Assembly (NCBI GenBank): GCA_016800925.1
Contig: JABCPU010000303.1
Span: 17,633 to 81,632, forward strand
Length of the DNA stretch: 64,000 bases
Source: Suillus spraguei
Taxonomy: Eukaryota; Basidiomycota; Agaricomycetes; Boletales; Suillaceae
Direction: 5' to 3'
The notes below the pieces were generated by a model. It saw only the letters and a list, made by a program, of their open reading frames with translations, did no database searches and was not told the origin of the DNA. Shown piece after piece: positions 1 to 11,909 of the stretch (its first letter is position 1; every line of letters begins with the position of its first letter). The position numbers were made by a program, and so were the translations under genes.

Positions 1-672
1 AGCGATTTGGTGAAGTTGGTGGTCACCTGCTCTCAGAGCCAACAGTCTACAACAACACTTTTTTCTCCGGTCAAACGTCTCCCTTACCCCACTATGAAAG
101 GTCACACATCGTCGCAAGAACTATGCGAAATTATCATCCGAATGCTACCACTCCTTGACACGTCTGAAATCATGGCATACACTGGTCAAAGCAAATCGAC
201 AATAGAAAGGATTGCGCGATGCTATAAATTGACTGGGAAGCCGTAGAAAGTTAGAGGGGTAAGAATGGTAGAACTCGAATGATGGACTTGGAAGATATCG
301 AGGTGCGTCCATATTCAATCTCTTTCTGTGCAAATTCTGACATATAAAAGTGCTAGATCTACAGACGACTCCAACGACATGCCTCAGACTCCATTCGGGG
401 ATGTACTCCAGATCGGTGGAGCTCTGATCTTAAGTCTGAGGTTGACGCATTCAAATATGACTCTCCAGCCTTTTACTCGCTGACTAGCGCCATAAAATGA
501 TAGGCATACATACAAAGATCTAAGGCATGCTCACGGTCTGAAATGAAGGTCCACGCTGACGATAGAAATGGTGGACATGCCCACTTCTGCGCATCCTTCA
601 GGTGTCAACTTAAAGCGAAATACGACACTTGAAAAGACGGAGGGACAAGACGTAAAGTACCAGCACAACACT

Positions 673-1325
673 TTACTCAATCGCAACCGCATTGCTGAGC
701 GCTTCGGTGACAGGGACGAGATAGAAGATAGGTCGAGTGCCAACCATAGTGATGCACGGAATAGTCATGGCATCAAGGGGGGGAGTGATCTGAGGATCCG
801 TTTCTCATTGTTGTCTTGATACGCGGCAATCGCTTCTGCAATGACCTGTGGTTCTGGATAAGACCTACTGAATACGGTTTTGTCATCTTGCAAAACAAGC
901 AAGATCATCGATCGCAGATCGAGCAGACACACATCTGTTTCGGCAACTCGCTGGTTATCGCCACAGATCCGTAGTGTAATATTATGACGTGCGGTGAGGA
1001 TTAAGCCACGTTCAACGAAGCTGAGTATCTGGAGAGTTTTCTGAGCAAACGCGTCAATGAAACTTTCTTGAGTGACATTGGTAGCCAGGTCAAGATGGCC
1101 TAGATATTCGAAAACGGCGTCTGAGATATTCTCGTCATTGAGGCTGGGATTAAGGAGGGATGGATCTACACCCCCCAAGGGCGTTCCATGGTTTTGACGA
1201 AAAAACTGTTCAGGCGACTGAGGCGTGACGGTGATGTTGTATGCCATGAGATCGTTGAAAGTCCAATCACTACCAGACTTTGCAGACCGGATAAGGCGAG
1301 CACCGTCAACCATTTGCGATTGCAC
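673..1325 (-). pseudogene. Conserved fungal hypothetical protein, frameshifted
   Basis: The minus strand reads about 186 codons from 1325 and then goes out of frame at a run of seven G (777-783). In the neighbouring frame the protein continues as LDAMTIPCITMVGTRPIFYL and ends at a TAA at 673-675. The C-terminal part, with an 'EPQVIAEAIAAYQ' helix followed by the 'MTIPCITMVGTRP' strand, resembles a group of uncharacterised Agaricomycete proteins I know only as hypothetical; some have a nuclease-like strand order. No catalytic residues can be assigned. The frameshift may be a true mutation or a homopolymer sequencing error. A possible 5' portion lies at 1563-2021 on the same strand. Function is unknown. 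Confidence 0.5.
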
Positions 1326-1562
1326 CTTTTAGGAGGGAGATCAGAGGAATATTAAGAACCCTATGATATTGATGAGCAAAACTCTCTCACCTAAGACCTA
1401 GCTGTTTCGTGTTTACTTGAGAGTTGTACAACAAGGGGCCATCAGCAAAACCGGAACCAGAGTTGTCCGGCAGCTCCCGGGAGGACTCTCACGCCACGTT
1501 GCTGACTTCACCATCGGTTGTCTTACATGACTCTGTGAATGTGTCAAATATTTTATCAAAAA

Positions 1563-2021
1563 TTATTCGGAGACCAATAATATTTGAGTCTTAATAAGCC
1601 GTTGCTTTATTGAGCATCTTAAGCTTATACTATCATTACAGGGAGCAGACTCGGAAAGAACGTCACCTCGGGAACAACAGATACGATTCAAAAGTACAAT
1701 GACGTCTTCGATAGGCTTATGCAAAGCTTCTGGGACCAGGTTGCTTCCGATGTAGTCATACCCGTCCATGACATAGCTATACATGTCCATGATATGGGTA
1801 AGTGTTCGAACGTCCTCGTCACTTGGCATATATTCACACCTTTTTAGAAGAAATCGGGCCTCGGCGGTATGATATTGCAGATGGCGCAGGACTAGATGCC
1901 AGAATGAAGGGACGCGCACGGAAATCCTATCCCAGATCACGGACTGGGTCAGCAGCACTGGGGACAACGTTCCAGGCGTGCTGCGGATATCTGGCCCTGC
2001 AGGCAAAGACAAATCGGCCAT
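1563..2021 (-). CDS. Possible upstream exon or separate hypothetical protein
   Basis: This is a 152-codon open frame on the minus strand, upstream of and co-directional with the conserved hypothetical at 673-1325. It is helix-rich (LLKRCEYMPSDEDVRTLTHI, then a Tyr/Asp-rich stretch and VPEALHKPIEDVIVLLNRI), which looks like real coding sequence rather than random translation. I do not recognise a family. It may be the N-terminal part of the next gene, with the 1326-1562 interval holding intron or broken sequence. It may also be unrelated. Confidence 0.35.
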   Translation of the reverse strand: MADLSLPAGPDIRSTPGTLSPVLLTQSVIWDRISVRVPSFWHLVLRHLQYHTAEARFLLKRCEYMPSDEDVRTLTHIMDMYSYVMDGYDYIGSNLVPEALHKPIEDVIVLLNRICCSRGDVLSESAPCNDSISLRCSIKQRLIKTQILLVSE

Positions 2022-2207
2022 CGCCCTTTGGTCGGTGCTCTCTTTGTTGGCGCTCTCTTTGATTGGCGTTCGGGTTCCTGTTCGTGGACGCCAATGTCAA
2101 GAAAACACATCTCCTACTCTTGATTAAGGTGCGTCATTCTTGTCTGGTGTGGTCGCTACTTACGTGGCGGCCGTCAGGCCATCGCCCTTTTTAATGCAAA
2201 TTAACAT

Positions 2208-2560
2208 GAGGAGGAAATTATGCGTGTCCAAAAATGCTGGAGGGCAAACTGTAACCAGCGAGACCGTCCTTCAGCTCCCACTCACTTACTACGGTCCAAG
2301 TGTGAGTGGTTTTGTTTGCACATTCGTTTCTATGGCCGAAGAAATGTGTTTCAAGATAACTATACATTGTGTACTATACTGATGCCCTCACCTTCCAGAT
2401 TCCCTCAGGCAGTACGGCGCTTGGACTTACGGTGGTCTCACCTCGCCAGCAGCTTCCACTTCCTCTCTAACGTCCTCTCTAACCGTGACATCCTCCACCT
2501 TCACCCCAACATCATCCTATCTGCATCGTCTTCATCATCCTATCAGTCTACATCTACATC
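2208..2560 (+). pseudogene. Fragment of Ser/Thr-rich secreted-type protein (copy 1)
   Basis: The fragment reads CVSKNAGGQTVTSETVLQL then PLTYYGPSV, a GT-AG intron, and then a Ser/Thr-rich stalk whose frame is broken. The same gene fragment is present in inverted orientation at about 10,965-11,335, where the frame is better kept (IPLGSDGAWTYGGLTSPA followed by repeated Ser/Thr/Pro). A short Cys-containing head and Ser/Thr-rich tail suggest a secreted or cell-wall-anchored protein. The source gene is not identified. Confidence 0.45.
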
Positions 2561-2608
2561 CCCTTCCACCTCTGCAACATCAAATCATTTTTTGAACGCA
2601 ATTGCCTA

Positions 2609-2663
2609 TGTCATACTAGGACGACTACAGGGGCGCGGACGAAAGACCGTACACCATAGAATA
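2609..2663 (+). repeat. 45-55 bp XRN1-derived repeat, direct copy 1
   Basis: This copy of the segment coding DDYRGADERPYTIEY of the adjacent XRN1 fragment lies about 355 bp upstream of the in-place copy at 2964-3018. An inverted copy sits at 6083-6128. The homology stops abruptly after 'atagaata'. Confidence 0.8.
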
Positions 2664-2963
2664 CATAGGTCAAGTTAATAAAATATAATATCATCTCAAC
2701 CATCCTCGATATTAGCCTCTTCTCCCTTAAGGTACAAGCCCTTTTCCAGTGCTAAACGCATCTGCCCAGCGCACGTCAGCAAATGCTGACGTGGCTCGAA
2801 CATATGCGAACGACACCTGAAGGCGCCAGAGTGAGCGAAAAGGAGTGGAGGTACAGGCGAGAGCAGACACACGGCTTGCTAAGTATACAAGTCCCTTTCG
2901 TGAACCGTCCATCGTTGTAGGCGTTCGATGACAGCATCATACATGTCATCCACAGATCCTACA

Positions 2964-5900
2964 TGTCATACTAGGACGACTACAGGGGCGCGGACGAAAG
3001 ACCGTACACCATAGAATATGTGGACTCGAATTGGTTCAAAGGAAAGCGGAGCAAACACGTAGAAGAAATGGAACTTGCTCGCATGCGTGCTAAGCTTGGT
3101 ACAGTTTTCCATTCTTCCTGTCGACAACTAACAATTAGTTCATGTTAGTTCTTACGCGCCCTCAACGAGACATTTTTGATCAAGTACAGCAGTTTGTATT
3201 GCAAAACTCCAGGAAACCCTTACAGCACCGTACTGCGGCCCTGACAATGCCTGATACGTTTCCCGCTCGGGAACGGAAGTTCATCAGCACCCTGGCGGAG
3301 GAGTTGCATCTGTCGGTTACATGGAATGAGTACGATGAAGAGGATCAAAATCTTGTCACATGGCGGCTCCCAGGATTTTTGGACGAACCCTTGGCAGAAA
3401 CTGATCCAGAGCAGGCTAACGGAGACAGTAATAGTGAGAGCGAGTAGGAAGATGTGGAGGAAGATGATGATGAAGGTAGGGCTGCAGTAGATCGAGTGTC
3501 AAAGAAATTCGACAAGGCCCCTGTGGTGGATGATGAAGAAGGTGGGGGTTTTGACGCACGACATGAACAATCCATCAACGACAAAATGTCCGAATGGAAG
3601 AGAGGATATTACAAGGTGCGTCCCCGCCTTGTATACCGTTCGTCAGACCAACCGGTTGCACGACAGGAGAAACTTGGAATCTCCTATGATGACCCTAAAG
3701 AGATGGACGACTTGATATACCGCTACGCAGAGGGTCTACAATGGGTTATGCATCACTATTACAGTGGGATCGCCTCCTGGGGCTGGTTTTACAATTACCA
3801 TCACGCCCCGCGGATATCTGGTACTTTTTACATTCCCTGTCCTCATTGTGCTATGTTCACATTTTCTTCAAGATTTACGCGACCTTGGTGACAAGTCGTT
3901 CATGTTCGAGCTGTGTAAACCTTTCCGTCCTTTCGAACAACTGATGGGCTTCCTCCCGTCTGCAAGCATGGAACATATTCCGATAGCATATCAAGTATGT
4001 TCAGTGGCCTGTGTCATGCATTAGACTAATCAACCATAGGACCTAATGCACGATCCAAATCCACCGATATTGGACTTTTACCCTCTTGAATTTGAGCAAG
4101 ACTTAAATGGAAAGAAGCAAGAATGGGAAGCAATCGTTAAGATTCCCTTAATTGATGAGCAGCGGCTGTTACGAGCAATGAAATGTGAGTAGCAAATTCC
4201 GCTTTTTGGTTGTAGTTCGTCATCGTCCCATTTGTGCAGCTCGAGAACATAGGTTGACCCCAGAGGAACGCCGCCGCAATGGGTTTGGAACCAGTACCAA
4301 ATTTATCTTCAGTCCTGGAGAGTCCACAGTCTATCCTTCATCGTTACCGGATTTCTTCCCTCCTATATATCGTTGCACATGTAAGATGGAATCCTTCGAC
4401 CTTCCAACTCTTGATGGACTCCATCTCGTCCCTGGACTATGCGAAGGTGTATGCCTCGGTGCAAAAGCTCTCGCTGGATTCCCTTTGTGGGTACATTACC
4501 CCACACAGCACAACTAGGCTTTCACGGTGTCAATGTACACGGTTCGTTCCGAAAGCCGCAACAAGTCAATGGCAGTTCACATACAAAATCCTCACGAAAA
4601 CCGCAAGGTAGAGGATATCGCCCAGGAAATGGTTGGCAAACGCACTTTCATCGGTTGGCCTTTCTTGCAAGAAGGGCTGGTCACGGCCGTGTCCGATTCA
4701 TTGTTCAAGTACGAGAAGTTGGTACTCGTGCCTGGTACTCTGGCGAAGGTTGTTTCCAATCCGCATTCCCACCAGAGCTTGAGCCATTGGAAGGGAAAAG
4801 CTGAACGGATTGAGACGCTATATTCGAAGAGATGTGGAGTGATTACTGGTGCACGTCCGTCCGCTAAAAGGTGCGTGCTGGTACTTTATGGACGTCCGCT
4901 CTTTACACATTCGTGCAGGTTTGAAACGCTTAGAATCAGGCGCATTGGTTAAAGACTACGAAGGACCCGAAAAAGAACTCGAACAAGCCGTCCAGATGGT
5001 CATTTCAGAAGTTGCATCCGAAGATCCCAGGTTCATCGAGAAGGATGCTCCACCTCTGTCGGAGGAATTTCCTGACGGAACGAACATTTTCTTCCTTGGC
5101 GAACACGCGTATGGTGTGGCTGCCCAGGTGTCTTCAACTACTGACAGCGCTTTGTCTGTTGTTCTGGCAGTATGTCACAATGCCCTACCACAATTTATCT
5201 TTCTAAATGATCTCGTAGTTCTTCCTTTCAGATAATACGGAGAATAACAAGTTCAAGATTATTGTTGATAGTCGTATTTCACAGCACTACTTGCCATCGT
5301 TCAAAGCAGCTTCCACAATCGGAATGTCACCCAGAGCGCTCTCCAAAATCACGTCAAGCTTCATGGTTCCCTCCGATCATCAAAAGAACAATCTCGGACT
5401 GAGCATCAAGTTCGAGGCCAAGGGCTTGAAAGTTATTGACTACTCACGGAAGGCTGGTCGTTATTGGGAGTTTAGCGAGAAGGCAGTTGACCTCATTCGT
5501 GAATATAAGGTTGGTCCTGTCTGGACCAAGGGGGCGACAAGCTGTTGGATTTGCCCGACAATTCCTTGATCTCATCTCTAGGATGATAGATATGGCTTGC
5601 GCTACGGACATCTTTGACTTTCACGCTGATGCTGGGGTCAAGGAAGTAAAGTCGTGGTTCAAATCGAAGGGGGTCCGAGATCTTGAGCCAGTTTCCCTAT
5701 TCTCGGACAGCCTAGCGAAGGTATGGAATCGTCGTTTATCCCGAGTCACGTTTCATTCAAAACTGTCTTGAGAGCACTGTCAAAGAAATTGAACAGGCTG
5801 CCGATGACATCAATAAGAACAGGTCCAAAGCTGGAATCAAGAAAGCCATTGTGAAGAATATCAATATCCCTCGTCACGCAGTTCTAAAACCATCGCACGC

Positions 5901-6128
5901 TATCTATCAACTCCAGAACCAGCGCTTTGCCTTGGGAGACAGGGTAACTATGGTTCAAGATTCAGGTGGAGTTCCGTTGTCTGCAAAGGGTGTTGTCGTT
6001 GGGTTGAATACAAAGTCGATGGATGTCGTGTGGGATGTGCCATTTATGTCTGGTACAACGCTTGGGGACAAGTAGGTGGAACGCTATGGTGTACGGTCTT
6101 TCGTCCGCGCCTCTGTAGTCGTCCTAGT
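2964..6128 (+). pseudogene. XRN1: XRN1-type 5'-3' exoribonuclease, 5'-truncated pseudogene
   Basis: Spliced pieces match the middle and C-terminal half of the cytoplasmic 5'-3' mRNA exonuclease Xrn1. Visible blocks include YTIEYVDSNWFKGKR, a block beginning LTRPQRDIFDQVQQFVLQ, YAEGLQWVMHHYYSGIASWG, WFYNYHHAPRIS, PFEQLMGFLPSAS, the PHTAQLGFHGVNV region, VGKRTFIGWPFLQEGLVTAV and the SH3-like block ending near 6075. The N-terminal catalytic nuclease domain (roughly the first 450 residues in the family) is absent. A TAG at 3445-3447 interrupts the acidic linker, and the frame changes near 4480-4550. Introns such as 3632-, 3832- and 3994- onward keep GT-AG ends. The piece cannot encode an active enzyme. 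Its ends coincide with copies of a 45-bp sequence, direct at the 5' end and inverted at the 3' end, suggesting a rearranged or captured fragment. Confidence 0.85.
6083..6128 (-). repeat. Inverted copy of the 45-bp XRN1-end repeat
   Basis: Reverse complement of 2968-3013, with a single mismatch visible (agaggcg for aggggcg). It makes the XRN1 fragment look like a unit with terminal inverted repeats, although the repeat itself is XRN1 coding sequence. Confidence 0.75.
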
Positions 6129-6529
6129 TTCTCATGAAACCACTAGGGAAGCCCTCAGGGTCAATTGTAAGACCTGTTGTCATCTTGATAGACGCGGTGG
6201 ACCGTGTTGCATGAGAAGGTAGAGAACTGACTGACAAGAAGTGATTACTGTACATGTGACCAGACCAAAACGATAATCAAATAGTATTATTCACGAGCAT
6301 CAGCATCTAGTAAAGATGAGGCCCTGGAAGAATTTTTAGCCCAAAGTGTGATTGCATCTGTAGACCAGATGCCTTCATGATCATCTAACTTAGTTTTGGG
6401 TCGTTTCGAGAGATGTAAGAGTGCTTGGCGAGTGAGAGAACCTCCGAGTCCATTTGTGCGGGGCGACAGTGTGCGTTTGAGATTCCCTAGTAAATGTGCA
6501 TTGTTACAGAACTGGGTTGTTGGGAGAGT
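6129..6529. other. Intergenic, nothing recognised
   Basis: No conserved reading frame, tandem repeat or RNA gene is apparent between the XRN1 fragment and the small hypothetical gene. Confidence 0.5.
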
Positions 6530-6985
6530 TCAGTGCGTACGTGTTTTGGATCTCGTGGTACGTGTGGGTATTGGACCTGAGTCGGCCTGTTCCCTCTTTC
6601 TCTTACCAACCCTTTCTGCCTTGTCCCTCTGCCTCCAAGCCTCAGCAGCACTCCTGGCGCCCTGAAAAAGATTCCAAGTATCACACAACAGCATAAGTCG
6701 CTGTTGAAATTCTCGAGACTCGTCCGTCGGTTGTGGGTAGCGTTCCAGAACAAGCCGACCAATTTGATCTCGGTCGCACTTTGGCCCTGCGTTTATGACA
6801 ACAAACGGAGGCGTGATATGAGATAGAAGGGGCGGAAGATCAGAGTAAGGATATGGATAAGTTATTGCTGATTGCTCTTGCTCTTGCCTCGTAAGCGTTG
6901 TTGCGGGGTAGTTGGCCACCATGGTACATTGCCTCAACCTTCGGAATTTCCACTGCATGAAAGTGAGTATTTCAGTGGTTGGCAA
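6530..6985 (-). CDS. Conserved small basidiomycete hypothetical protein
   Basis: A 151-codon frame containing QEQSAITYPYPYSDLPPLLS, ITPPFVVINAGPKCDRDQ and a charged helix (QGARSAAEAWRQRDKAERVG) ending in a Lys/Arg-rich tail. The periodic charged C-terminus and the clean composition argue for a real protein. I believe similar short proteins occur in Agaricomycetes but cannot name a function. The basic tail (KRKREQ, TRTTRSKTRTH) could be a nuclear targeting or nucleic-acid-contacting segment; that is inference. It lies just downstream of, and on the same strand as, the MFS gene. Confidence 0.5.
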   Translation of the reverse strand: MPTTEILTFMQWKFRRLRQCTMVANYPATTLTRQEQEQSAITYPYPYSDLPPLLSHITPPFVVINAGPKCDRDQIGRLVLERYPQPTDESREFQQRLMLLCDTWNLFQGARSAAEAWRQRDKAERVGKRKREQADSGPIPTRTTRSKTRTH

Positions 6986-6998
6986 TACTATGAGAAAC

Positions 6999-8835
6999 CT
7001 ACCTTTTGTTGAAAAGATAGAGGGGCCTCACCAGATGACACCAAAACGACGCAGCTCTTCCCGCGTACTCGTGCGAACCTCCATGAGTAGCCTCCACGGA
7101 GGTCTCTATTGAGGTTATAGCAGCAAGACCAATCGCGGATCCAAATTGAAGCGCGCCGTTAAACATAGCACCAACTGTGCTGGACATGGATGAAGGTGCA
7201 GCTTGGAAAATAGCGATACTATGAAGCAAGTAAACCGTGCTCGGAAGACTGCTATTATTTGAAACTTACTTCGTATGTGAGAAAGCAACCATGACTCCGG
7301 CGCTGCCAAGTACAAATGCTGGGAATACAAATGGCCAATAGTTTTCGGGCTTTCCCCCACCGAGCGCCAGCAGTAAGGTGGCGACCATGCACAATGATAG
7401 ACCAGTAAGGATAATCCACTTCGGACTGTAGATACGAGAGAATGATCCAGTGCAGCTCGCAGCAAAGGCTACGATACCGAGTGGCAACCTAGAGAACAAA
7501 GAATCTTGATGGTTGGCGATATGAAGTGACAGCGAATACCTTACATGTGAACGGCTGTCGACATCACTGACCAATGAAACACGGTTTGCCACATGATACT
7601 AAAAATAAATAAACATAACCCCACTCCACCAAAAGGATGGCAAAAGTGCAGTGGCCAACAGAACAGAGAAGTTGTTGTAGAACCATGTCCGTGGTGGTCT
7701 GGTACAAGATCAGCCGGTGATTGATGCTAAGATTTCCGTTGACATACATGGCAGCTCGGTCCGCAGGCAAAAGTGTTTCCCAGTAGAAAAACCCAGCTAT
7801 CATTATAATTGAAATGATCAGGAGAATCAATACAACCGGGGATTTCCAACCATCAGTGGAACCGGATGTCACGGCAAAAATCAACAAGATGAAGGAAACT
7901 ATCAAAGTTCGTAAGCGACGCAAAGAAAAGTATGCTGAAAGATTTATACCAGTCAAGACGCCTACGCCGACCAAATCAAGGGACTTCCATTTTGCCCCTT
8001 TAGGCTTACGACTGCCTGCAGTCTCTCCGATTTGTGACGGTATCATGAAAATACAAATCAGCCGCGCATGCCACAAACCAGAAGACTCAATGGTAAGACA
8101 CCCGTTGAACGAACATTGCACCGACCACAAGACCGCCCACTATGTAAAGGAACTATGAGGGTTGTCTTACGATATGCGGGATGCTCACTGTTGGCCACCG
8201 CACCACAGCCTGCAAAGAACCATACTGCCCGAGCCTGTTCGAGTGGATCTGGAAATACCTTGACCAATAGTTTCAGAGCAGAGGGAATCGTCATCGCAGA
8301 AGCTAAGAAGTAACCTTCATCAGTCAGAACCAACACACCAGCGAGAATGATCACCTATTCCAGTGATTGCTCTCAGAACAAGGATAGGAACTGTGGTGTA
8401 AACGAATCCTGCGCACAACGAGAGGATACCAAGAGTGGACACTCCTCCAATGAATACAGTTTCTATGAACCATTAGATTAGCATGTACGTCAGGTATGCT
8501 AGGCAGCACAGTACTAACTTGGGTTGTATACGTCACTGAGACGGCCACTCTAAAACTATGCATTGAAGTGCAAATCAGGACTTTACGGGATGGACACGCA
8601 CGATAAGTAGGAATGATGAAAAAGTTAATCGGAACCCACTAGACACCCAAGTGGATTGAATTTCAGTCATACCCATGGATGCCTCAAGTGCAGGAATCGC
8701 AGATAAGAGAGCCGACATACTCAAGGTATCTATAAATTGAGTAAGACAGAACATGACTAACAAAATGAGTTTGCGGGCAAGAGAAAGCCTTTGGGGTTCA
8801 TGAATATTCGTGGAGAGGGGCAGAAGTGATGACAT
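6999..8835 (-). CDS. Major facilitator superfamily transporter (drug:H+ antiporter type)
   Basis: Minus-strand exons assemble into a multi-pass membrane protein. The start at 8835 is followed by RKLILLVMFCLTQFIDTLSM (TM1), then IPALEASMGMTEIQSTWVSS. Later exons give VFIGGVSTLGILSLCAGFVY with VPILVLRAITGIG, TIPSALKLLVKVFPDPLEQA (a characteristic MFS loop) with ARAVWFFAGCGAVAN, several hydrophobic segments at 7564-8130, and a C-terminal half with WIILTGLSLCMVATLLLALG and SSTVGAMFNGALQFGSAIGL. The order fits fungal 12-14 TM multidrug/aminotriazole-type exporters in the plasma or vacuolar membrane. Introns are short GT-AG. Several segments need frame changes that introns may or may not explain, so the gene may be degraded. 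The substrate cannot be predicted. Confidence 0.7.
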
Positions 8836-9723
8836 TGTCCTGAAAAAATGCAGACAACATTGAAACGTTGCAGACTATGTCGCAGTATTATAGTGAGATA
8901 GGTCAGGGACGTACTAGCTCGCGAATGGCAATCGAGCCAGACCCTGAGACATGCTGCGAAGCTCTCAACCATCGGAGGCGAATGGCTGGATGCTTATTTA
9001 CTACTCGAGCCAGAATTCTGCGGGCTGAGGGCTTGAAGTACGGCGCGAAGCTCAGAACGTGGGCCTCGCGATTGTCAAAAGAAGCAGAATTCTTCTGGAA
9101 AGATTCCAGAGTCTGAACCCTGCTTACGGGAGCCTTCCAGAGGCCTATATATAAATATATGATTCAATGAAATCATCGAACGCTTGTATGATGGCCTGGT
9201 ACCGTGACGAGCTGCAAAAGGTTTGTGTAATACGAAAGTTTGAAAACGATTTATGAGAGGCATACCAGAGTTCAACTTGATCATTCGATGGGTCTTTGCA
9301 GCGAGTCCGAGGCAGGATGTACCATTACGATGCCTGCGTACTTGTATTCTTGAGCCGTGGCTTCGCCTTCAGCTCGGACAGGATATGTGATTCTAGCCGA
9401 AACCCGAGAGGAACTTTGGATCAAGTCGTGGAGTCGGACTACGTGACAAAATTGACAAACAGCCGAATACTTGGTGAGAACCAACACGTATATTGCAGGT
9501 CCTCCTCAGTGAAAAGCGGCAAGAAAGGAATCACGGCGCGAATTAAGGCCTGATATATGTTATATGTCCATCGCGGCCACTGCTGACAATTCTATATGGA
9601 GAAACCTTGTCGTAAAGGTCTGGTGGGCAATCTGTCCAGTACAAGATGAACAAATAGAGCAGAAAGCGATACATCTACACACCTCGAAGAGCAAAACGAT
9701 CTGGTGTTAGGGGTCAAAAGTAG
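8836..9723. other. Intergenic, no supported gene
   Basis: Short open frames exist on both strands (9075-9284, 9281-9487), but none has a recognisable domain or a convincing exon structure. Confidence 0.4.
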
Positions 9724-9936
9724 TTATTGAGTCTTGCTTCTGTCAAGCCGATCGAGAATTCTAACACTTACATTACGTAGAGCGTCAGGATAGTACGCTT
9801 TCTCAGAACCCAACCAGTTCTTCAGCTTATTGGCAGTATTTATATACTCGTTGACGTCTTTTGATGCAAGCCTGGTTGCAAAGACCGGGGAAATCTTCGC
9901 GTTGGCGGCGACGGCAGTCTGTGGACGAGAACTCAT
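9724..9936 (-). CDS. Unrecognised short open frame downstream of GMP synthase fragment
   Basis: Seventy codons with a charged, helix-like composition (LASKDVNEYINTANKLKNWL, then DALRNVSVRILDRLDRSK). It lies on the same strand as the GMP synthase pseudogene but does not resemble the C-terminal dimerisation domain of GMP synthase, which is missing. It may be a fragment of another gene. Function is unknown. Confidence 0.25.
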   Translation of the reverse strand: MSSRPQTAVAANAKISPVFATRLASKDVNEYINTANKLKNWLGSEKAYYPDALRNVSVRILDRLDRSKTQ

Positions 9937-10964
9937 GATGAAGTCCTTGGATGCTGATGAAGCCGCAGAAAGCTGTTGGACTACACGGAATTGACTATCT
10001 GTAAAATATTCAAAGGCTTAGACGCCCCATCAATCTTGTGGTCGTTATAGTTGTTCCCCTTTGCCTCCGCTCCATTCTCTTCCTTCTCGGGAGCTTCCTC
10101 GATCTTCGACGCTTCTGTCTCGAAAAAAACGTTGATGAACGTGTTCCCAATAATCTTACGTTTTTGCTCCGGATCTTCGACACCATGAAGTCGGGAGAGG
10201 AAGAGCTCAGAGGCATCCACCACGGTCAGGTTGACGCCAAGATCTTTATTCAGCATGTCGTTGACTTGTTGTGCTTCGTTCAGACGAAGCACGCCGTTGT
10301 CCACCATGATTGCATGGAATCTGGTATGCGAGTAAGATACAAGTCACGAAAAGAACGTAGGGGCGCACCTGTCGCCGATTGCTTCGTGCATTAACTTGGC
10401 TGCAACAGTGCTGTCGACGCCTCCGCTGACTGCGCCGATCACACGTCCTTTCGGGCCACATATCTCTCGGATGCGAACGATTTCCTTGCCAATAAATTCC
10501 TCCTGCAATCACTGTGAACATGACAATAAACGTAGCACCGTGATTACTTCACCATTGTCCAGTTTGGTCGGCATTGGCATATATTCAACACAAATCGACC
10601 AATGAGCTGCCTTCCCTGCGGTGAATGTGTCACCTCTGGATGGAACTGGATGCCATAAATCGACTTGGAGTTATGTGCGATGGCGGCATAAGGAGCAGTG
10701 TTCGTCCGTCAGATGACATGGAAGTCAGGAGGCATAACAGACAGTTGATCTCCGTGTGACATCCAGACCTTATCGCAAGTCAACTCGGCTTATGACAGAC
10801 GAAACGAAAAACACGCACTTGCATCTGATCGCCGAGTCTTCGAACAGGGCATCGACGGAATTTCCAGATCCACTGGACCTGCTAATCTGAACCTCTGCAA
10901 GCCCGTATTAGCGATGATCGCATTTTGCTACCTGTCCCTTATAATGGCGATGTAGACTAATGGG

Positions 10965-11335
10965 TTGATGAAGACGATGTAGATGTCGCAGAGGATGATG
11001 TTGGGGTGGAGGTAAAGGATGTCACGGTAGGTCGGGACGTTAGAGAGGAAGTGGAAGCTGCTGGCGAGGTGAGACCACCGTAAGTCCAAGCGCCGTCACT
11101 GCCTAAGGGAATCTGGAAGGTAAGGGCATCAGTATGGTACGCAATGTATAGTTATCTTGAAGCGCATTTCTTCGGCCATAGAAACGAGTGTGCAAACAAA
11201 GGTACTCACACTCGGACCGTAGTAAGTGAGTGGCAGCTGAAGGGCATTCTCGCTCGTTACAGTTTGCCCTGCACCATTTTTGGACGCGCATAATTGCCTC
11301 CATTGCGGAATAGAGTTCCTAGAAGGAAATTCTGC
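10965..11335 (-). pseudogene. Fragment of Ser/Thr-rich secreted-type protein (inverted copy 2)
   Basis: The reverse complement has a splice acceptor near 11,325, an exon reading IPQWRQLCASKNGAGQTVTS and ALQLPLTYYGPSV, an intron of about 95 nt, and an exon IPLGSDGAWTYGGLTSPAAS running into a long Ser/Thr/Pro stretch. It is inverted relative to, and clearly homologous with, 2208-2560, with scattered substitutions. It lies inside the interval that splits the GMP synthase pseudogene, so it was inserted or recombined there. Confidence 0.55.
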
Positions 11336-11909
11336 GTGACCAACCAGTAATCAGAGGAGGTAGGGCGTGATAGTAAAAAAAGACATACAATGAGTGTCAT
11401 GACCAGCGTGTACAGGATGATAACGAATATAAACAAATTAAAGAAATGAACTCCGTCGTGTGCAAGCCCAGCCATCCAGTATGTGCTGAAATCCTAGATC
11501 AGTCCACAAGTATGGATGATGGAAGTGAAGCAACTTGCATGGTCGTTAAACACCCATGCTTCGATTGTAGAGACGGGTGGAAGGTGAGAACGAGGCCTGT
11601 CGATGTTTGGGGGAAGCTGGTAAGGCGCACGTGGCTGAAAACATGTTTTCAGGAGTCGGTAAACCTCCTGGAGGGTTGGTACTAGTAAAAGAACACTCAT
11701 CTGAGATGGAACATGGGTGCAAGCATGCTTGACATGCGAAAAGTACGCGAAGTAGTGTTAGCGGGCCTAGTACAATCGTCTAATCGACATCAGGAACCAA
11801 CCAAGAATCAAAATGACCTAAGCCACAGTTGCTCATAGTTTACACAAGGAACTTTACAGCATGCAGATGGAGTAAGTGGAGGGCAGGAATAGCATTGGTG
11901 TTGGTAGTT

